DNA of 64,000 bases from Micropterus salmoides (GCF_014851395.1 NW_024040152.1:21748644-21812643); one strand, 5' to 3'. Shown: positions 12,501-24,625, counted from the first letter of the stretch. Numbers and translations are program-made. The notes: generated by a model from the letters alone, not told the origin.

Positions 12501-14700
12501 GTGGATTTCCGTGTTCTGCAGCCAAGCTGTCCACTGGGGTAAGAGGAGAGGCTGTATACTGCAGGCCTTCAGGAACAACTCAAATTTATGAATTTAGCAC
12601 AATTCAGAGTGACTCGTGATTGGAGCTGTCACAGACAACCTCCTCTAAGTGGAAGGCACTACACTACAGGTTAATGTGCTGCAGGATTTATCCTGTTTGA
12701 GGCTACAACCAACCCTGCCTTGTTGTTGTCTTTACTACTAACCTCCAAGCTCACTGTGTCTCATTCAGCCTCACATTGCAGGTACTGTAGAAAGGTTTGC
12801 AACCTATAACGGCAGCTCTAAAATCCATTTTTAACTCCTTTGGGTCCTGACCCAGCCCGTGACAGGGAAGCAGCCAGACCACAAACTGGGGTCGCACCTG
12901 TTTTTACAAACTAAACTGAGCTCTAAGGTAACAGGGGAGATCAGCTTTACAGTTTTAATTGGAATTACTGCTACCGTCTAGCCATTTCCCTCACACTTCT
13001 TTATGCTTTTGGATGTTGTTTTTATATTAAGTCGCTTTAGATGTCAGCAAAATGTCCGAGGTAAGTTGTACTAGTACTTGTGAGGAATTAGTATTCACAT
13101 TTGTTTTATGTTTTGATGTTTTATAGCTTGTTTATACCTATTGTGTCTCTCAGTTTCAGTGAATTCATTGCTTTGTCTTGAGTATTACAGAGCCATCTGT
13201 CATGTTACTTTGTGTGATACAAATTAGTTTTTATTGTAATAGTCTCAGTTTTAATTTGGTTGTGCTAGTGTTACATGAAATTAAATTAAATCTTCTTTTT
13301 ACACTTTGAATTGACTGGATGGGAAATGATTGACCTCTATCCTGATTAGCGGTAACACAGAATAAATTCCTAATTATAGATCGTCAACAACCTGGAATAC
13401 ACTACACTCTTCTGGAAGAGTTAGTGAGTAAGTCGGCATGTGATTATGAAGAGAGAGAGAGTGTGTGTGTGTATTGTCAGAGCTGAGGTGAAGAGGTGAC
13501 CACAGATTATTATTATAAGTACCTCTGGACTTCCCCTGTTGTTTATCTGAATGTTTGGGCATGAGTAAGAGGATGGTTACATCTTTGACCACCATGATAT
13601 TTATCTGACAGATGTGAATTTCCCAAAAATATACTGAACTAAGCATATCCTGTTGCTGGAGTTTAACCCAATGTCTTTAACATCAGAGCACATAGAGAAA
13701 TGAGCTATTAAACACAAATTCATAACACAACATTATCTTGGCTAAATAGGCCCTAACTTTAAGTTGTTATGATCAAGCTAAATAATAAAACATCTATGTA
13801 ATAAAACAGTATGTTTGCATGACAAGATATTCCGTATTTTTAGTAGTGATGTGACATACATTATAGATGCAACCAAAGAACTCAACAAATATATATTGAT
13901 GAATGAAGCTTACTGGCCAGCAACCACTTTTCAATCCGAGGCCAATATGTGTAATTTAAAATGGCAAATGTTGGCAGCCCTAGTCTACCTCAAGTAGCAA
14001 GTGAGCTAACCTTCCTTTTTAAACCTTCCCTTTTATTTTATTTTACAGTTTGTACTCCAATATGTGGTCTTTTGTTTCAATCTGAGCAACTGCCCTCATA
14101 TTCATGACTCCTCTACACTTACAATCCTCTTGGAGTACATTAAATATAACTCCAGTTTTCAGACTTTTTTCCTTTAGGCCAAATTTAATTTAGTTGATGT
14201 TGTGCAGGCTAATCTAATAACATTTTCCATATTTTGTGAGCCACATCATGTATTAGATTTTCTAGCTCCTGCTGCATCTGTCATCTTTTTCCCAGCTTTC
14301 TTGTCCATTCATGCAAGTAGGGACACTTTTGTAGTTCAGAAAGTGCATGAGGTGATTGAGTGTGTACGTGTGTATGTGTGTGTATGCATTTGTCTTGAAT
14401 ATATGGTATTCGGCAGCAGTTGGCATTTAAAAATAATTTAAAATTATTACAAGGATCATGTGTGTGTTTGTGTGTTTATTTATGTATGTCAGCAAATCAG
14501 TTGCCCTGCTGTTGGCCTCCACATTACAGATGAAGGCTTTCAATATAGTTTGCCATACACTATGGGGTGATTTTGCAGATACTGTACAATGCTGGAACAC
14601 TGGAACAAATGCTAAATTGTTGAAATTTTTTTTTTGTACCTTCACTACTGTTTATTATTATTATTATTTAAAGAGTTAATTTTCTTCATTTGTTCTTTAG
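9557..14700. other. Intergenic region upstream of ptp4a3; candidate non-coding 5' exons
   Basis: No protein-coding exon recognised. A purine-rich stretch around 11540-11660 and a segment ending in a good donor (12040, GAAGAGCAG before GTAAGG) are candidates for a promoter or untranslated first exon of ptp4a3, by position only. A (CAA)n tract lies at about 11177-11208. The rest is unremarkable AT-rich DNA. Confidence 0.35.
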
Positions 14701-14712
14701 AATCGCTGGTTG

Positions 14713-14763
14713 ATGGAGTTTGTGCGAAGGAGTGGTGACTACTGCCATGCCCAACACATTTAG
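14713..14763 (+). other. Upstream ORF 1 in the ptp4a3 leader (16 codons plus stop)
   Basis: ATG at 14713 opens MEFVRRSGDYCHAQHI and stops at TAG 14761. It overlaps the second upstream ORF in a different frame. If the leader exon is real, ribosomes would meet this ORF before the main start. Confidence 0.35.
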
Positions 14764-14779
14764 ACTCTATCTGAGATGA
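14747..14779 (+). other. Upstream ORF 2 in the ptp4a3 leader (10 codons plus stop)
   Basis: ATG at 14747 in a fair context (CTGCCATGC) encodes MPNTFRLYLR and stops at TGA 14777. From memory, a magnesium-sensitive upstream ORF that controls translation has been reported in PRL phosphatase mRNAs. That this is the same element is inference. Confidence 0.35.
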
Positions 14780-16360
14780 AGCTGCACCATGCAGTTCTGC
14801 GGCCCTGAAACCTGAAAGACCATTGGCCTTTGCCCTCTGAACCAGCCATCTCATGGGGTAACAAGTGGAGCCTTGGCACTGAAAGCTAACTGGAGAGAGA
14901 AGGAAAGAGAAAGCTACTGAGAGACAAAGAGAGAAAAGGACCTGACAATCAGAGAGATAAAAACAGAACAGAGAGAGAGAGAGAGCTGACCTTCCTGGAC
15001 TATAGGATACAATCAACTGATGGGGTAAAACGATACTACAACACAACGGGACCTCAGGATTGGGAAAATACCTTAAACTGCTATAAACAGTCTCCAAATA
15101 GGAAGTTCCACAAGGGACAGGAAGACTGGAGACACCTGGAAACCTGATCTACCACAGAGCAGCTAACTGCTACAGCTGGAACTAAAGGTGAGGGGTGACT
15201 CGTCACCAGATCTTGGCTAAATATAGTGATGCCATAACACTTTTCAACTACAGCACTTGACTAGCGTCACACATGTGACTGGGTATTACAGGATTCTGTG
15301 GAGTTTTTTTAGTGTGGCCAGTATGAGCTGAAACCAACTTTTGATTTGCCTTTCCAGGGATGTAAGATTTTTTACAATGGCAGATAAATTTATGTTTTTA
15401 TATCCCAGGCCTCGTGTTTAAATACATCACTATTTTCCCCATTTTCACTGGTATTTCATGTCCTTTAGAAGTTGTGACAGTTATAACACAGGTGAAATTC
15501 CCTTATTTGAAATCAGAAAACAATGCACTGACAGAGCACATCTGGCACCCTGCTTACATTGTCATAACAGAAAACATCAGTATTTGTACCAGTGCCATTG
15601 CTGCTGGTAAGGGCATTGACCAGATGTGCCTCTCCTGTGTTCTTGAGAAGTGTAAACCTGTTGCTACAAAACTTCTGTAGTGCATGGTATACAGTGTTAT
15701 AAATAAGCAGTTCTGGCTATGACAAGTTCTTCAGCCAGACGGTTATGCCCAACCTGCTGGCTTAGTTTATTCACATTTACTGTGTTGCCTTCCTCGTTTG
15801 TTTACTCACATGTGAGGACTTGTACCACCCAGATAGATCAGCACTCTAAATTAAAATAGTGGCTGTGTGTGCTATGGGGAATGTAAGGCATCCCTTAATT
15901 AAGATGCCAGTCAACAAGAGACACTCGAAAGATCTGCACCATTGATAGTTACAATTCTTTCATATTTGTTTTTGTTTACATCCAATAGTGTATCAAGTGC
16001 AGTATAAATGTTTTTTAATCATAAGATGCGTGTGCGATTAGTGATAGATACATCACCTGCATTTTGTTTTTTACAGAATGTTTCTATAAAATTCTCTTTG
16101 CAAAGGCACACAGGTGTTTTCAGTTATTCTGGTAAATTAGGTTGACCATGCCAGAGAGCTATGAAAGGAATTAGAGGAGGTCAAAACCCAATGTAGAAAG
16201 TGATAGAGGTGTGATTTGTCCCCCTTACCAAGTGTAATCAAAGAGTGAGCGAGACGTCAGTCAATTACAGTCTGTAAACACCTGTGCGGGTGTAGGGCCT
16301 TTAACTGTATTACGGTCTCTCTTTGAACACGGTTTTCCTATTACTAGATTTGCTTGTTTT

Positions 16361-16425
16361 TACTCAAATTCAAATTAGCTTTATTGGCATGAATGTATAG
16401 CAACAATATTGCCAAAGCTATATAT
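16361..16425. repeat. Short dispersed fish repeat fragment
   Basis: Contains CAAATTAGCTTTATTGGCAT followed by ATATTGCCAAAGC. From memory this string recurs across teleost genomes. Fragment only, no ends visible. Confidence 0.4.
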
Positions 16426-17142
16426 AAAGTACACATACGTACTGTATATTTCATGACACTTATATAAACAGACTGTAAATATGTGACCTTGTGATGGGTT
16501 TTGAGATGTCTTAAGATTGTTACAGGTTTAGTTGCATTTAAGAACATTTCAAAAAGCCGCAGTAATGCAGCCTAGAGGAGTCAAACTGTGTGGCTAGGTT
16601 TCACATCAGACATTTTGACTTGTCAGAGTAGGAAAAACACACTGTAATGTTACTATTAACATTAAGAAGGACTCTGTATTCAAGTATCCCAGTAAGCTGT
16701 GGCAGTGTGGCAGTAAATGGAATTTAGCCATCATTAATTTTCTTGTATTCACATGTGTTTTTCCTACTGTGACATGTCAAAGGGTCTGCATATTGGTGTC
16801 ATAAGTACAGTAGATGATAGTAATACTTATTGGGCTAGGGTTGTGATAAATCCGTAACGTGTACATGCATGTGTGTGTAGTAAAAAGCCTTTTAACTTTG
16901 AGGTAACTGAGAAAAATAGTTAAAGCCCTTCCCCGACTTCATGTGGTGTCTTTTTAAAAAAAAATTATAAGCGAAAAGATCTTAAAAGGTGCACCAAATG
17001 TGGCTCAAAAGTATTTGACATAATTTTTCATTATATGAAGCCAATCATGACATTATTGTTTATGGGCTTATGACTAATGACTAACTGCTCACACATAAAG
17101 GTCAAAGTTCATCCTGGGATGTCAAAGGTCACACTGGCCGCC

Positions 17143-19124
17143 ATGAACCGTCCAGCTCCAGTGGAACTGTGCCATAAGAACATGAGATTCCTTATCACAC
17201 ACAACCCCACTGACAGCACACTCGGCTCCTTCATAGAGGTAAGAAACGTGTGTGTTGTCAGACCACCATCAGTGAAATTTTTTTGTTTTCCTTTGCTGAT
17301 TACTAATAGACATTTGAACTGAATTGCATTGATGCACTTGTGTTTTGGCGTATTTGTGAAAAACATCTCCTACCACTGTTGCCCTTTCAGGACCTGAAGC
17401 GCTTCGGTGCCACCACAGTTGTTCGAGTCTGTGATGTCACCTATGATAAAACATCATTGGAGAAAGATGGCATCAATGTGGTGGTGAGCACGCACTAAAC
17501 ATGCATGTACACACACACTCAGCTTATGATAAAATACAGAAGTACAGTAACTGTTCTGCTTTTCTTTTTAGGATTGGCCGTTTGATGACGGAGCCCCGCC
17601 CCCCAGTAAGCTGGTTGATGATTGGTTGAGTCTGCTGAAAAAGAAGTTTCAGGAGGATCCAGGATGCTGCGTGGCTGTTCACTGTGTGGCTGGACTGGGG
17701 AGGTGAGCGATCCACCAAATTATAACAATAACAAAACAAAAACAATCATACATCTCACACAATCTGAACTGAATCGAAGAGAGAGAGAGGGAGTCACACA
17801 GACAAACACATACAGGGCACCAGAGATTAATGCAGAGAAAGCTGAAAAATTATGAAATATAAGACATCACACAGTAAGACAACACTGGTATCACTAGTAT
17901 AAAACTAGGTCAGACTGGTTGGATTACAGTCACACCACAGTTTTGTGGCTCTAAAAGATGATGCCTTTTGCTTTAATGGCATTGACATTTCTACACCTAC
18001 AGATTCTAGTAGGCTAATGAGAGATAAAGAGACCAAAACAGTTGCTGTAACCTTTCTAAACAGCACTGAAACTTTTTTTAAATTATAAAGATACAAAGTG
18101 ATTATTTTTACTCAGACATCAGACTCAACACATGACTCTGTGTGTTTATGCACACAGGGCCCCTGTGCTGGTTGCTCTGGCTCTGATAGAGAGCGGGATG
18201 AAGTATGAAGATGCTATTCAACTCATCAGGCAGTAAGTACATTTATACTTTACATCCTTATCATGGAGAAACAGAAATAACAGCAGTATATTACAAAAAC
18301 CTGGAACAACTGAAGCACAGTGTTTAATTTTAATATTTACATTCACATTTACTCACTTGGCAGATACCTTTATCTAAAGCGACTTGCGTTTGAGGAACAA
18401 CATACAAGCATTGTATGTAACATCCTGTACACAAGAAAGCTTTGTTTAATGTGTAAAATGCTTAACATGGTTCAGGAATAAATCTGTACACCACAAGCTG
18501 TGTTTTATAGAGAGAATGTATATGTTTTCTCCATTTCCCTCCTCTCTTCCACCTTTCCTTTATTTTCTGTCATTCTCTTCAATCATGACTGCTGTTGTAA
18601 ACTGTTAAAGCACTTTAAATAAACAGGAGTAAAACACCCAGTAGAGTGAGTGGAGGAAGGCTAACTTGCTCAAGGATTAAACTTTCTTTCTTTGGTGCCA
18701 TCTGGTGGTGGTATCAAAGAAGACAATGTCTGTCACAGCTGTCACATGTGTGGTGCCAAATGAAAAGCACATGCAGAGCAATAAATGAACAAAATTATAG
18801 GGATCCTTTTTATTATGTAAGAGAATGCATTATGAGTTTCCTCATGTCCCATGAGTCTATACCAAGCACAGAATGAATACACAGATGAAGAGATTAGATA
18901 GAGTGCTATTTTACAGTCAATATATACAGAGATACAGAAAAGACCATTTTAAACTTTCATGCCATTGGCTTCCTCCATACAGCGTTTGTCTTTGTGTGTG
19001 TTTCAGGAAGCGTCGTGGAGCCATCAACAGTAAACAGCTAACCTACCTGGAGAAATATCGATCCAAGCAGAGGCTCCGCTTCAAAGACTCTCACACACAC
19101 AAGAACAAATGTTGCACCATGTGA
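17143..19124 (+). CDS. ptp4a3: Protein tyrosine phosphatase type IVA 3 (PRL-3)
   Basis: Complete coding gene, exons 17143-17238, 17391-17483, 17572-17702, 18158-18232 and 19007-19124; phases join cleanly to 170 codons plus stop. PRLs are small membrane-associated dual-specificity phosphatases that also bind CNNM magnesium transporters. Visible hallmarks: MNRPAPVEL start, WPFDDGAPPP general-acid loop, and the HCVAGLGRAPV signature (HCx5R, arginine codon split by the intron after 17702) with alanine in place of the usual Ser/Thr, which is typical of PRLs. A basic stretch (KYRSKQRLRFKD) precedes the C-terminal CCTM prenylation box. Mammalian PRL-3 is 173 residues with a near-identical sequence and a CCVM ending. 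An in-frame upstream ATG at 17119 would add eight residues; 17143 matches the family better. Which of the two fish paralogues this is cannot be told. Confidence 0.96.
18340..18420. repeat. Dispersed fish repeat fragment in ptp4a3 intron 4
   Basis: Contains CTTGGCAGATACCTTTATCT followed by AAAGCGACTTGCG, a version of the common teleost repeat built around a ttatccaaagcgactta-like core. Boundaries unclear. Confidence 0.5.
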
Positions 19125-21892
19125 ACGCACACACAAAGACACACATAAAGACACTCAAACATACTGTACCCTTCAACAAATGCTCTCAGGAATCCAGCCA
19201 TACAAGCCTTGTGTCACTGAAACACTATATTCAGTGACACAAGGCTTGCACACTAAAAACTAAAAAAACACTCAAATATATATTGGGCTTCATTGGGCCT
19301 GAGAACTTTTTAAAATGTTTTTAAAGCTATTTTATTAGAACATAGCTTGTTTCCCTTATTTGTAATGTATTCTGGTCTTAAATAGTATTTTATTGGTATA
19401 TCTGCTCCATGGTTTACTGTGAAGAAAGGTGGCGAAGATGGGCGAGGGAGAGAAATACAATTAAAAAGTTAGGGTTTGTAGAGGCACATCTGCTTTATTA
19501 GATAGTTCTGGAAAAGACACAGGGGTTTAGGTCAGGGATAATGTGTTGAGGATTATGAATCACCTTCAAATTTTCAACAAAATAAATCCATAGTATGCAA
19601 CTATGAGGACACCTAGACAGATTTGGTGTAGGACTGATTTATGATGACATATACCTGATGTATAAACCTGAAATCATATCGGATATTTTGTGTATTTACA
19701 TTGTTTTGTACAGATGTTCAATGTGTTTCTTTCTTCAACTTTAACTTCGCCATAATCACAGTATAAAATTACATGAAGAGTGTTATTTGCGATTGTTGTA
19801 TTGCATGAAAAATCTTTAGGCACTTTAAAAATAAAATTTTTAGAATAAATCTTGAACACTGAAACACAGAACTAAAATAATATTGGTAGTGTTTTCACTG
19901 TAAATTAGTATTAATATTCAAAGTTGACCCTCTCTTTTAAATTATTCCGGCTGTTTCTCTGAAGCCTATTACTGGAAATATAAGGGCTCATTTTCAGCTT
20001 CTAAAATGCTAGATGAAGCATTTTGGTAAACATATCGCCTTCATTTGGTTTTGTCACAGCCACTGTTTTAATATGACTTCATTGTGATTAGGTTACGTGT
20101 TTACATATCAGCGTGTGCATTACATTATTCTCTGTTTACTGAAACCCACAGAAGGAAACATCAAGCCAGGTTTAGAGTACTCACATGTATTATAAAAAAG
20201 AAAATGTTAATAATTTTTCAGTTACATTATTACACATTCTAAAATGAGAGAGAGATGTAAACTAGTTGTAAATAATATTTAATGAGGTATCGTTATTTAT
20301 CACTTTCATTCTCCTAGAGGCCAGGTTGAACTACTCCCATTCATTGACAACAACAACAAAAAATCATTGTGGTTATTACAAATAAATTGTTGTTGTTCCT
20401 GTGTCAGGGAGGTATTTTCATTTTATCAGCAATTTATGACACAAAATTTTAATCCAATATATAGATAAATTGAGATGTTTGTCTAATCCTAGCACATATA
20501 TTTTTGTGCATCATGACTTTTAGAATAGGCTAGAGTACATATATATATTTTATTGTGGAGTGGCGTTTACTTATTTGTATTGTTTCTGAATGATGCATTT
20601 AACCAACTGCTTCTGACACATTTTTCATTCAAAATTGATTGTTTTGGTGATGATAGAGAATGCACTTTAGTAGGTTGCATATGATAGTCTCCTCATCGTC
20701 TATGAAAAAACATGGTCAGCCTGAACTGATGTCATGAACAACAATTTGTGAGAAAGAAATAATATCAGAAGGTGTAGAATTAAAATAATGTAGGAAGAAG
20801 TAGAGATTTAGAGAGGATCAGCTATCTTTACATGAAAGTTTAACTTTTTTTTTAAAGAAACTGGCTGCAGTTTATTTGTTTATATTGTGTGTGCGTGTGT
20901 TTCTTTGAATATGCGTGTGTGCTTGGTAGTCTTTAGCTATTATTAATCACTGGGACTGGCCTGAGCTGACACTTTTTTATGTAAAAACAAATACTGTAAA
21001 TGTCTGTATGTTTGTAAATTCTTGCATTGTTTAATAAAGGCTTTGTCATTGTCCCCATATTTTAATAGTTGTTCATCAATCTGTCTGTCAGTTTTACAGT
21101 GTCTATATAAATCCCTGTTTTGCTGACTTACTAGGTTCCATTCTACTGGGAAAAAAACAGAACAGAACAAAACAAAAATTGCCAAACATTTATTTATATT
21201 AATTGATTGCAAAACCTTTCTTAAATTCCTGTACCTCATTCATTTGTATTTAAATGGTTGTTTCTTCACCACATCAAGGTTTGATTGTGCACTCATCAAC
21301 ATTTAACCTGTGCTGACCATCTAACTATGAGGCAGGGCTCTCAAGTTTTATCAAAAAATTTAGAGTGAGATAATGCGTGTTAGAGGAGGAGCCACTCAAA
21401 TATTTGCAGCAGCCCCAGCCAATTCTCTCAAGCTTTTACTAGTAGTTAGATTTTATCGTTAAAAACTGACCTGAACAAATAGAAAGTATAACAATAGGTA
21501 GATCTGATAAAAGACTATTTATGTATATACTTACATTTCAAAAATACAAAGGTATCAAAACTAAAAAGAAATTTGGCTCCAAACGAGCCCACTGAACAGC
21601 AGTGCTGCACATATAGGCCTACAGTGGGATAGCAGAACTGCCCTTTGCATGTATGCCAAGCTGTGTGTGAGTAGGCTACACATTTCAGCTTATGAATGGT
21701 GTTTTGTGTTGTAATTGTTTGTTGCACAGTTTAATGCCTTGATGACAGGGGTAGGGGGCTCCCGCTTAAAGCATTGTTGTTCAAGACCAGCCATTTTCAC
21801 CATCATGATGGATAATAGCTTTCCATCCAGAGCCAAAATTTAGAAATACATGTCTAGTCCTTTCCTTAGGTTCAGGTAGTCAAAGCTAAGCC
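19125..21892 (+). other. ptp4a3 3'UTR and downstream region
   Basis: Follows the ptp4a3 stop codon directly. It contains the hairpin at 19203-19248 and several AATAAA signals (19581-19586, further ones near 19830-19850 and 21032). The used poly(A) site cannot be chosen from sequence alone. Beyond about 19.9 kb the DNA is AT-rich with no recognisable gene. Confidence 0.45.
19203..19248 (+). other. Perfect 19-bp inverted repeat (hairpin) in the ptp4a3 3'UTR
   Basis: The left arm CAAGCCTTGTGTCACTGAA (19203-19221) is the exact reverse complement of the right arm (19230-19248), with an 8-nt loop ACACTATA. It begins 79 bases after the stop codon, so it should be in the mature mRNA. The stem has no mismatch. 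It is shorter than a typical pre-miRNA. Confidence 0.85.
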
Positions 21893-22067
21893 CAGTGGTG
21901 GACAGTAACAAAGTAGTTCTGTACTTAAGTACACAAGGTATTTGTACTGAACTTGAATATTTTCTTTTCATGCCACTTTCTACTACTTCACCACATCTCA
22001 AAGGGAAATATTGTAGCTACCTTTTACTTCATCTGACAGCTTCAGTTACTAGTTACTTAAAAAAAGG
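21893..22067. repeat. Left part of an interrupted MITE
   Basis: Starts CAGTGGTGGACAGTAACAAA and carries TACTTAAGTACACAAGGTA motifs, the same family as 9003-9556. It is broken off where LINE sequence begins. A right part seems to resume after the LINE tail. Confidence 0.65.
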
Positions 22068-23290
22068 GCTAACAGGTCTGTGGATGATGCTGTCAACTTG
22101 GGTCTGCATTACATCCTGCAACACCTCGACTCTCCAGAGACATATGCTAGGATCCTGTTCATGGACTTCAGCTCGGCGTTCAACACCATCATCCCGGACA
22201 TCCTCAGCACAAAACTCACCCAGCTCACTGTGCCAGCCTCCACCTGTCAGTGGATCACAGACTTCCTGACTGACAGGAGTCAGGACTTCAGGAGGAGCCC
22301 CCCCACTCTGCCCCCCATCACCATACTCAACAGCCCTGTGTCTGCTGTGGAACACTGACACCATCATCAAGAAGGCCCAGCAGAGGATGTACTTCCTGTG
22401 TCAGCTCAGGAAGCTCAACCTGCCTAAGCAGCTGCTGATCCAGTTCTACACAGCCATCATCCAGTCTGTTCTCTGCACCTCCATCACTGTCTGGTTTGGA
22501 TCTGCCACCAAAAAGGACAAGGACAGACTACAACGGACAGTCAGGACTGCAGAAAAAATAATCTGTGCCAACCTGCCCTCCATTCAGGACTTATACATTT
22601 CCAGAGTCAGGAAACGGGCAGGAAACATCACTGCAGATCCATCTCACCCCGGACACAACCTGTTCCAGCTCCTCCCCTCTGGTAGGCGCTACAGAGCACT
22701 GTACGCCAAAACCAACAGACACAGAAGCAGTTTCTTCCCACAAGCCATCACTCCGATGAACAGCTGATTTCTGACTCACAGTGTCAGGAACAATTCCTGT
22801 GCAATAACCCAGTAACTCTGTCTCTAATCAGCCACCTGTTTACTGGTTTCCACTTATTATTTATTTATTCACCATTCTCTATTTCAGTGCTGTTCGTACT
22901 ATGTTCATACTATGTCATATTGTATACAATGTATACCAATACGCCTACCTCAGGTCATAAGGTCATAAGGTCTTATTTATTTTTTCCAGCATCCTTTGCA
23001 CTATGCTCCATCACACTGTGTACATGTATGTGTATATGTACCTGTATATCATATCCACCTTCAACATGTACATAATGAGAATAATAGTTTACTCTTGCAT
23101 CCTTTGCACTCTGATCACTGCACTATTTGTCAATATGGCTATATTGTTTTGTTCATAGTGTGTATATTAGTGTTATCTATTCTGTAGTTTGTGTCTGATT
23201 TTATTTTATTATTGTGTTATGAGTCAAATTCCTCGTATGTGCACACATACCTGGCAATAAAACTGATTCTGATTCTGATTCTGATTCTGA
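22068..23290 (+). mobile_element. CR1/L2-type LINE, internally deleted and dead
   Basis: Truncated non-LTR retrotransposon. One frame (22080-22358) gives reverse-transcriptase sequence with DFSSAFNTIIPDILSTKL and WITDFLTDR. From about 22345 the frame changes to the family's C-terminal part, with KKAQQRMYFLCQLRKLNLP, TSITVWFGSATKKDKDRLQ and LLPSGRRYRAL, ending at a stop at 22765. The middle of the polymerase, including the catalytic aspartate-pair region, is missing between them. The 3' end has the AATAAAACT and repeated GATTCTG tail used by CR1/L2 elements. The element cannot move on its own. The exact clade (L2/Maui-like) is inferred from the tail and C-terminal motifs. Confidence 0.85.
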
Positions 23291-23540
23291 ACTGCATCAG
23301 TCAGGCTAATTGACAGAAATTAAATTGGCAAATGTTTTGGTATTATTCATTTTTCATGTAAAAACATTTCATGGTTCTAGCTTCACAAACATGAAGATTT
23401 GCTGCTTTTATTTGATTATTTTAATGTATTTTTAATCATTTCTAAATTTTCAAGGTTATAGCCTACTTACATACTTTTACTTAACTTTTTCAATGCAGTA
23501 GGCCTACTTGCAGAGTATTTACTACAGTATATGATGATGT
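23291..23540. repeat. Probable right part of the interrupted MITE
   Basis: Around 23468-23525 the sequence ACATACTTTTACTTAACTTT, then a CAATGCAGTAGGCCTACTTG-like stretch, matches the right half of the 9003-9556 family (ACTTTTACTTAAGTA, GAATGCAGGACTTTTACTTG). This suggests the LINE inserted into an existing MITE. Divergence is high. Confidence 0.4.
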
Positions 23541-23654
23541 TCCAAACAAATTTTAGTCAGTAATCATTTTATTTACAGAAAATCTCTCTTCTGTAGTTAG
23601 GTAGGCCTATCAGAAAAAGAAATCATGTTAGATTTAAACACATATTACACCATG

Positions 23655-24625
23655 AGAGTAATCTGATGACTTGACTACATGACTACATTTCGCAGTGTAA
23701 CCTGATAACTAGAGAGTAATCGCATTTCTGTATTTCGCACAGACTAACGTGATAACTATAGAGTAATCTGATTACTGTGTTTCACACATAATAATCCGAT
23801 AACTAGAGGGTAATCTGATTACTATGTTTCGCAGTGTAACCTGATAACTAGAGAGTAATCGCATTTCTGTATTTCGCACACACTAACTTGATAACTATAG
23901 AGTAATCTGATTACTGTGTTTCACACATAATAATCCGATAACTAGAGGGTAATCTGATTACTATGTTTCGCAGTGTAACCTGATAACTAGAGAGTAATTG
24001 CATTTCTGTATTTCGCACAGACTAACGTGATAACTATAGAGTAATCTGATTACTGTGTTTCACACATAGTAATCCGATAACTAGAGAGTAATCTGATTAC
24101 TAGTTTCACACAGATTAACCTGATAACTAGAAGGTAATCTGATTACTACGTTTACAGAGTAATTATAGAGTAATCCGATAACTAGAGAGTAATCCGACAA
24201 CTATAATCTGATCTATGTGTTTCACAGAGCAACCTGATAACTAGAGAGTAATCTGATTACCGTGTTTCATACAGAGTAACCTGATAACTAGAGAGTAATC
24301 TGATTACTGTATTTCACACTGAGATAACCGGATAACTAGAGAGTAATCTGATTACTGTAGTTCACACAGAGTAACCTGATAACTAGAGAGTAATATGATT
24401 ACCGTGTTTCATACAGAGTAACCTGATAACTAGAGAGTAATCTGATTACTGTATTTCACACTGAGATAACCGGATAACTAGAGAGTAATCTGATTACTGT
24501 AGTTCACACAGTGTAACCTGATAACTAGCGAGTAATCTGATTACTGTGGTTCACACAGATTAACCTGATAACTAGAGAGTAATCTGATTACTGTAATTCA
24601 CACAGTGTAACCTGATAACTAGAGA
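23655..24625. repeat. Minisatellite, about 20 units of ~47 bp, with higher-order structure
   Basis: Tandem array of a ~47-bp unit of the type GTAACCTGATAACTAGAGAG, then TAATCTGATTACTG and a TTTCACACA-like end. In the left part, three-unit blocks recur with a 139-bp period (starts at 23695, 23834 and 23973). In the right part a 142-bp block recurs (CGTGTTTCATACAG at 24261 and 24403). Most units hold the near-perfect dyad AGTAATCTGATTACT. The array ends about 400 bp before the zfat start codon. It encodes no protein. Confidence 0.93.

Larger units (their letters stand above)
14701..15187 (+). other. ptp4a3: Probable 5'UTR exon of ptp4a3
   Basis: Bounded by a strong acceptor (TTTGTTCTTTAG ending at 14700) and donor (AAAG before GTGAGG at 15188). 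Base composition is less AT-rich than the flanks, and there is no long sense-strand frame. It sits about 2 kb before the first coding exon of ptp4a3, and PRL-family genes usually carry long untranslated leader exons. It holds two overlapping short upstream ORFs (14713-14763 and 14747-14779). The 150-codon frame on the opposite strand is treated as chance. The assignment rests on splice signals and position, not on transcripts. Confidence 0.5.

Noticed and set aside
14645..15097. 150-codon open frame on the minus strand
   Set aside because: It lies antisense to the probable ptp4a3 leader exon, has no recognisable domain, and is Ser/Leu/Phe-rich from purine-rich sense sequence.
23655..24625. 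CRISPR-like array
   Set aside because: Regular repeats, but the units are directly tandem with no unique spacers, and the surroundings are vertebrate. It is a minisatellite.
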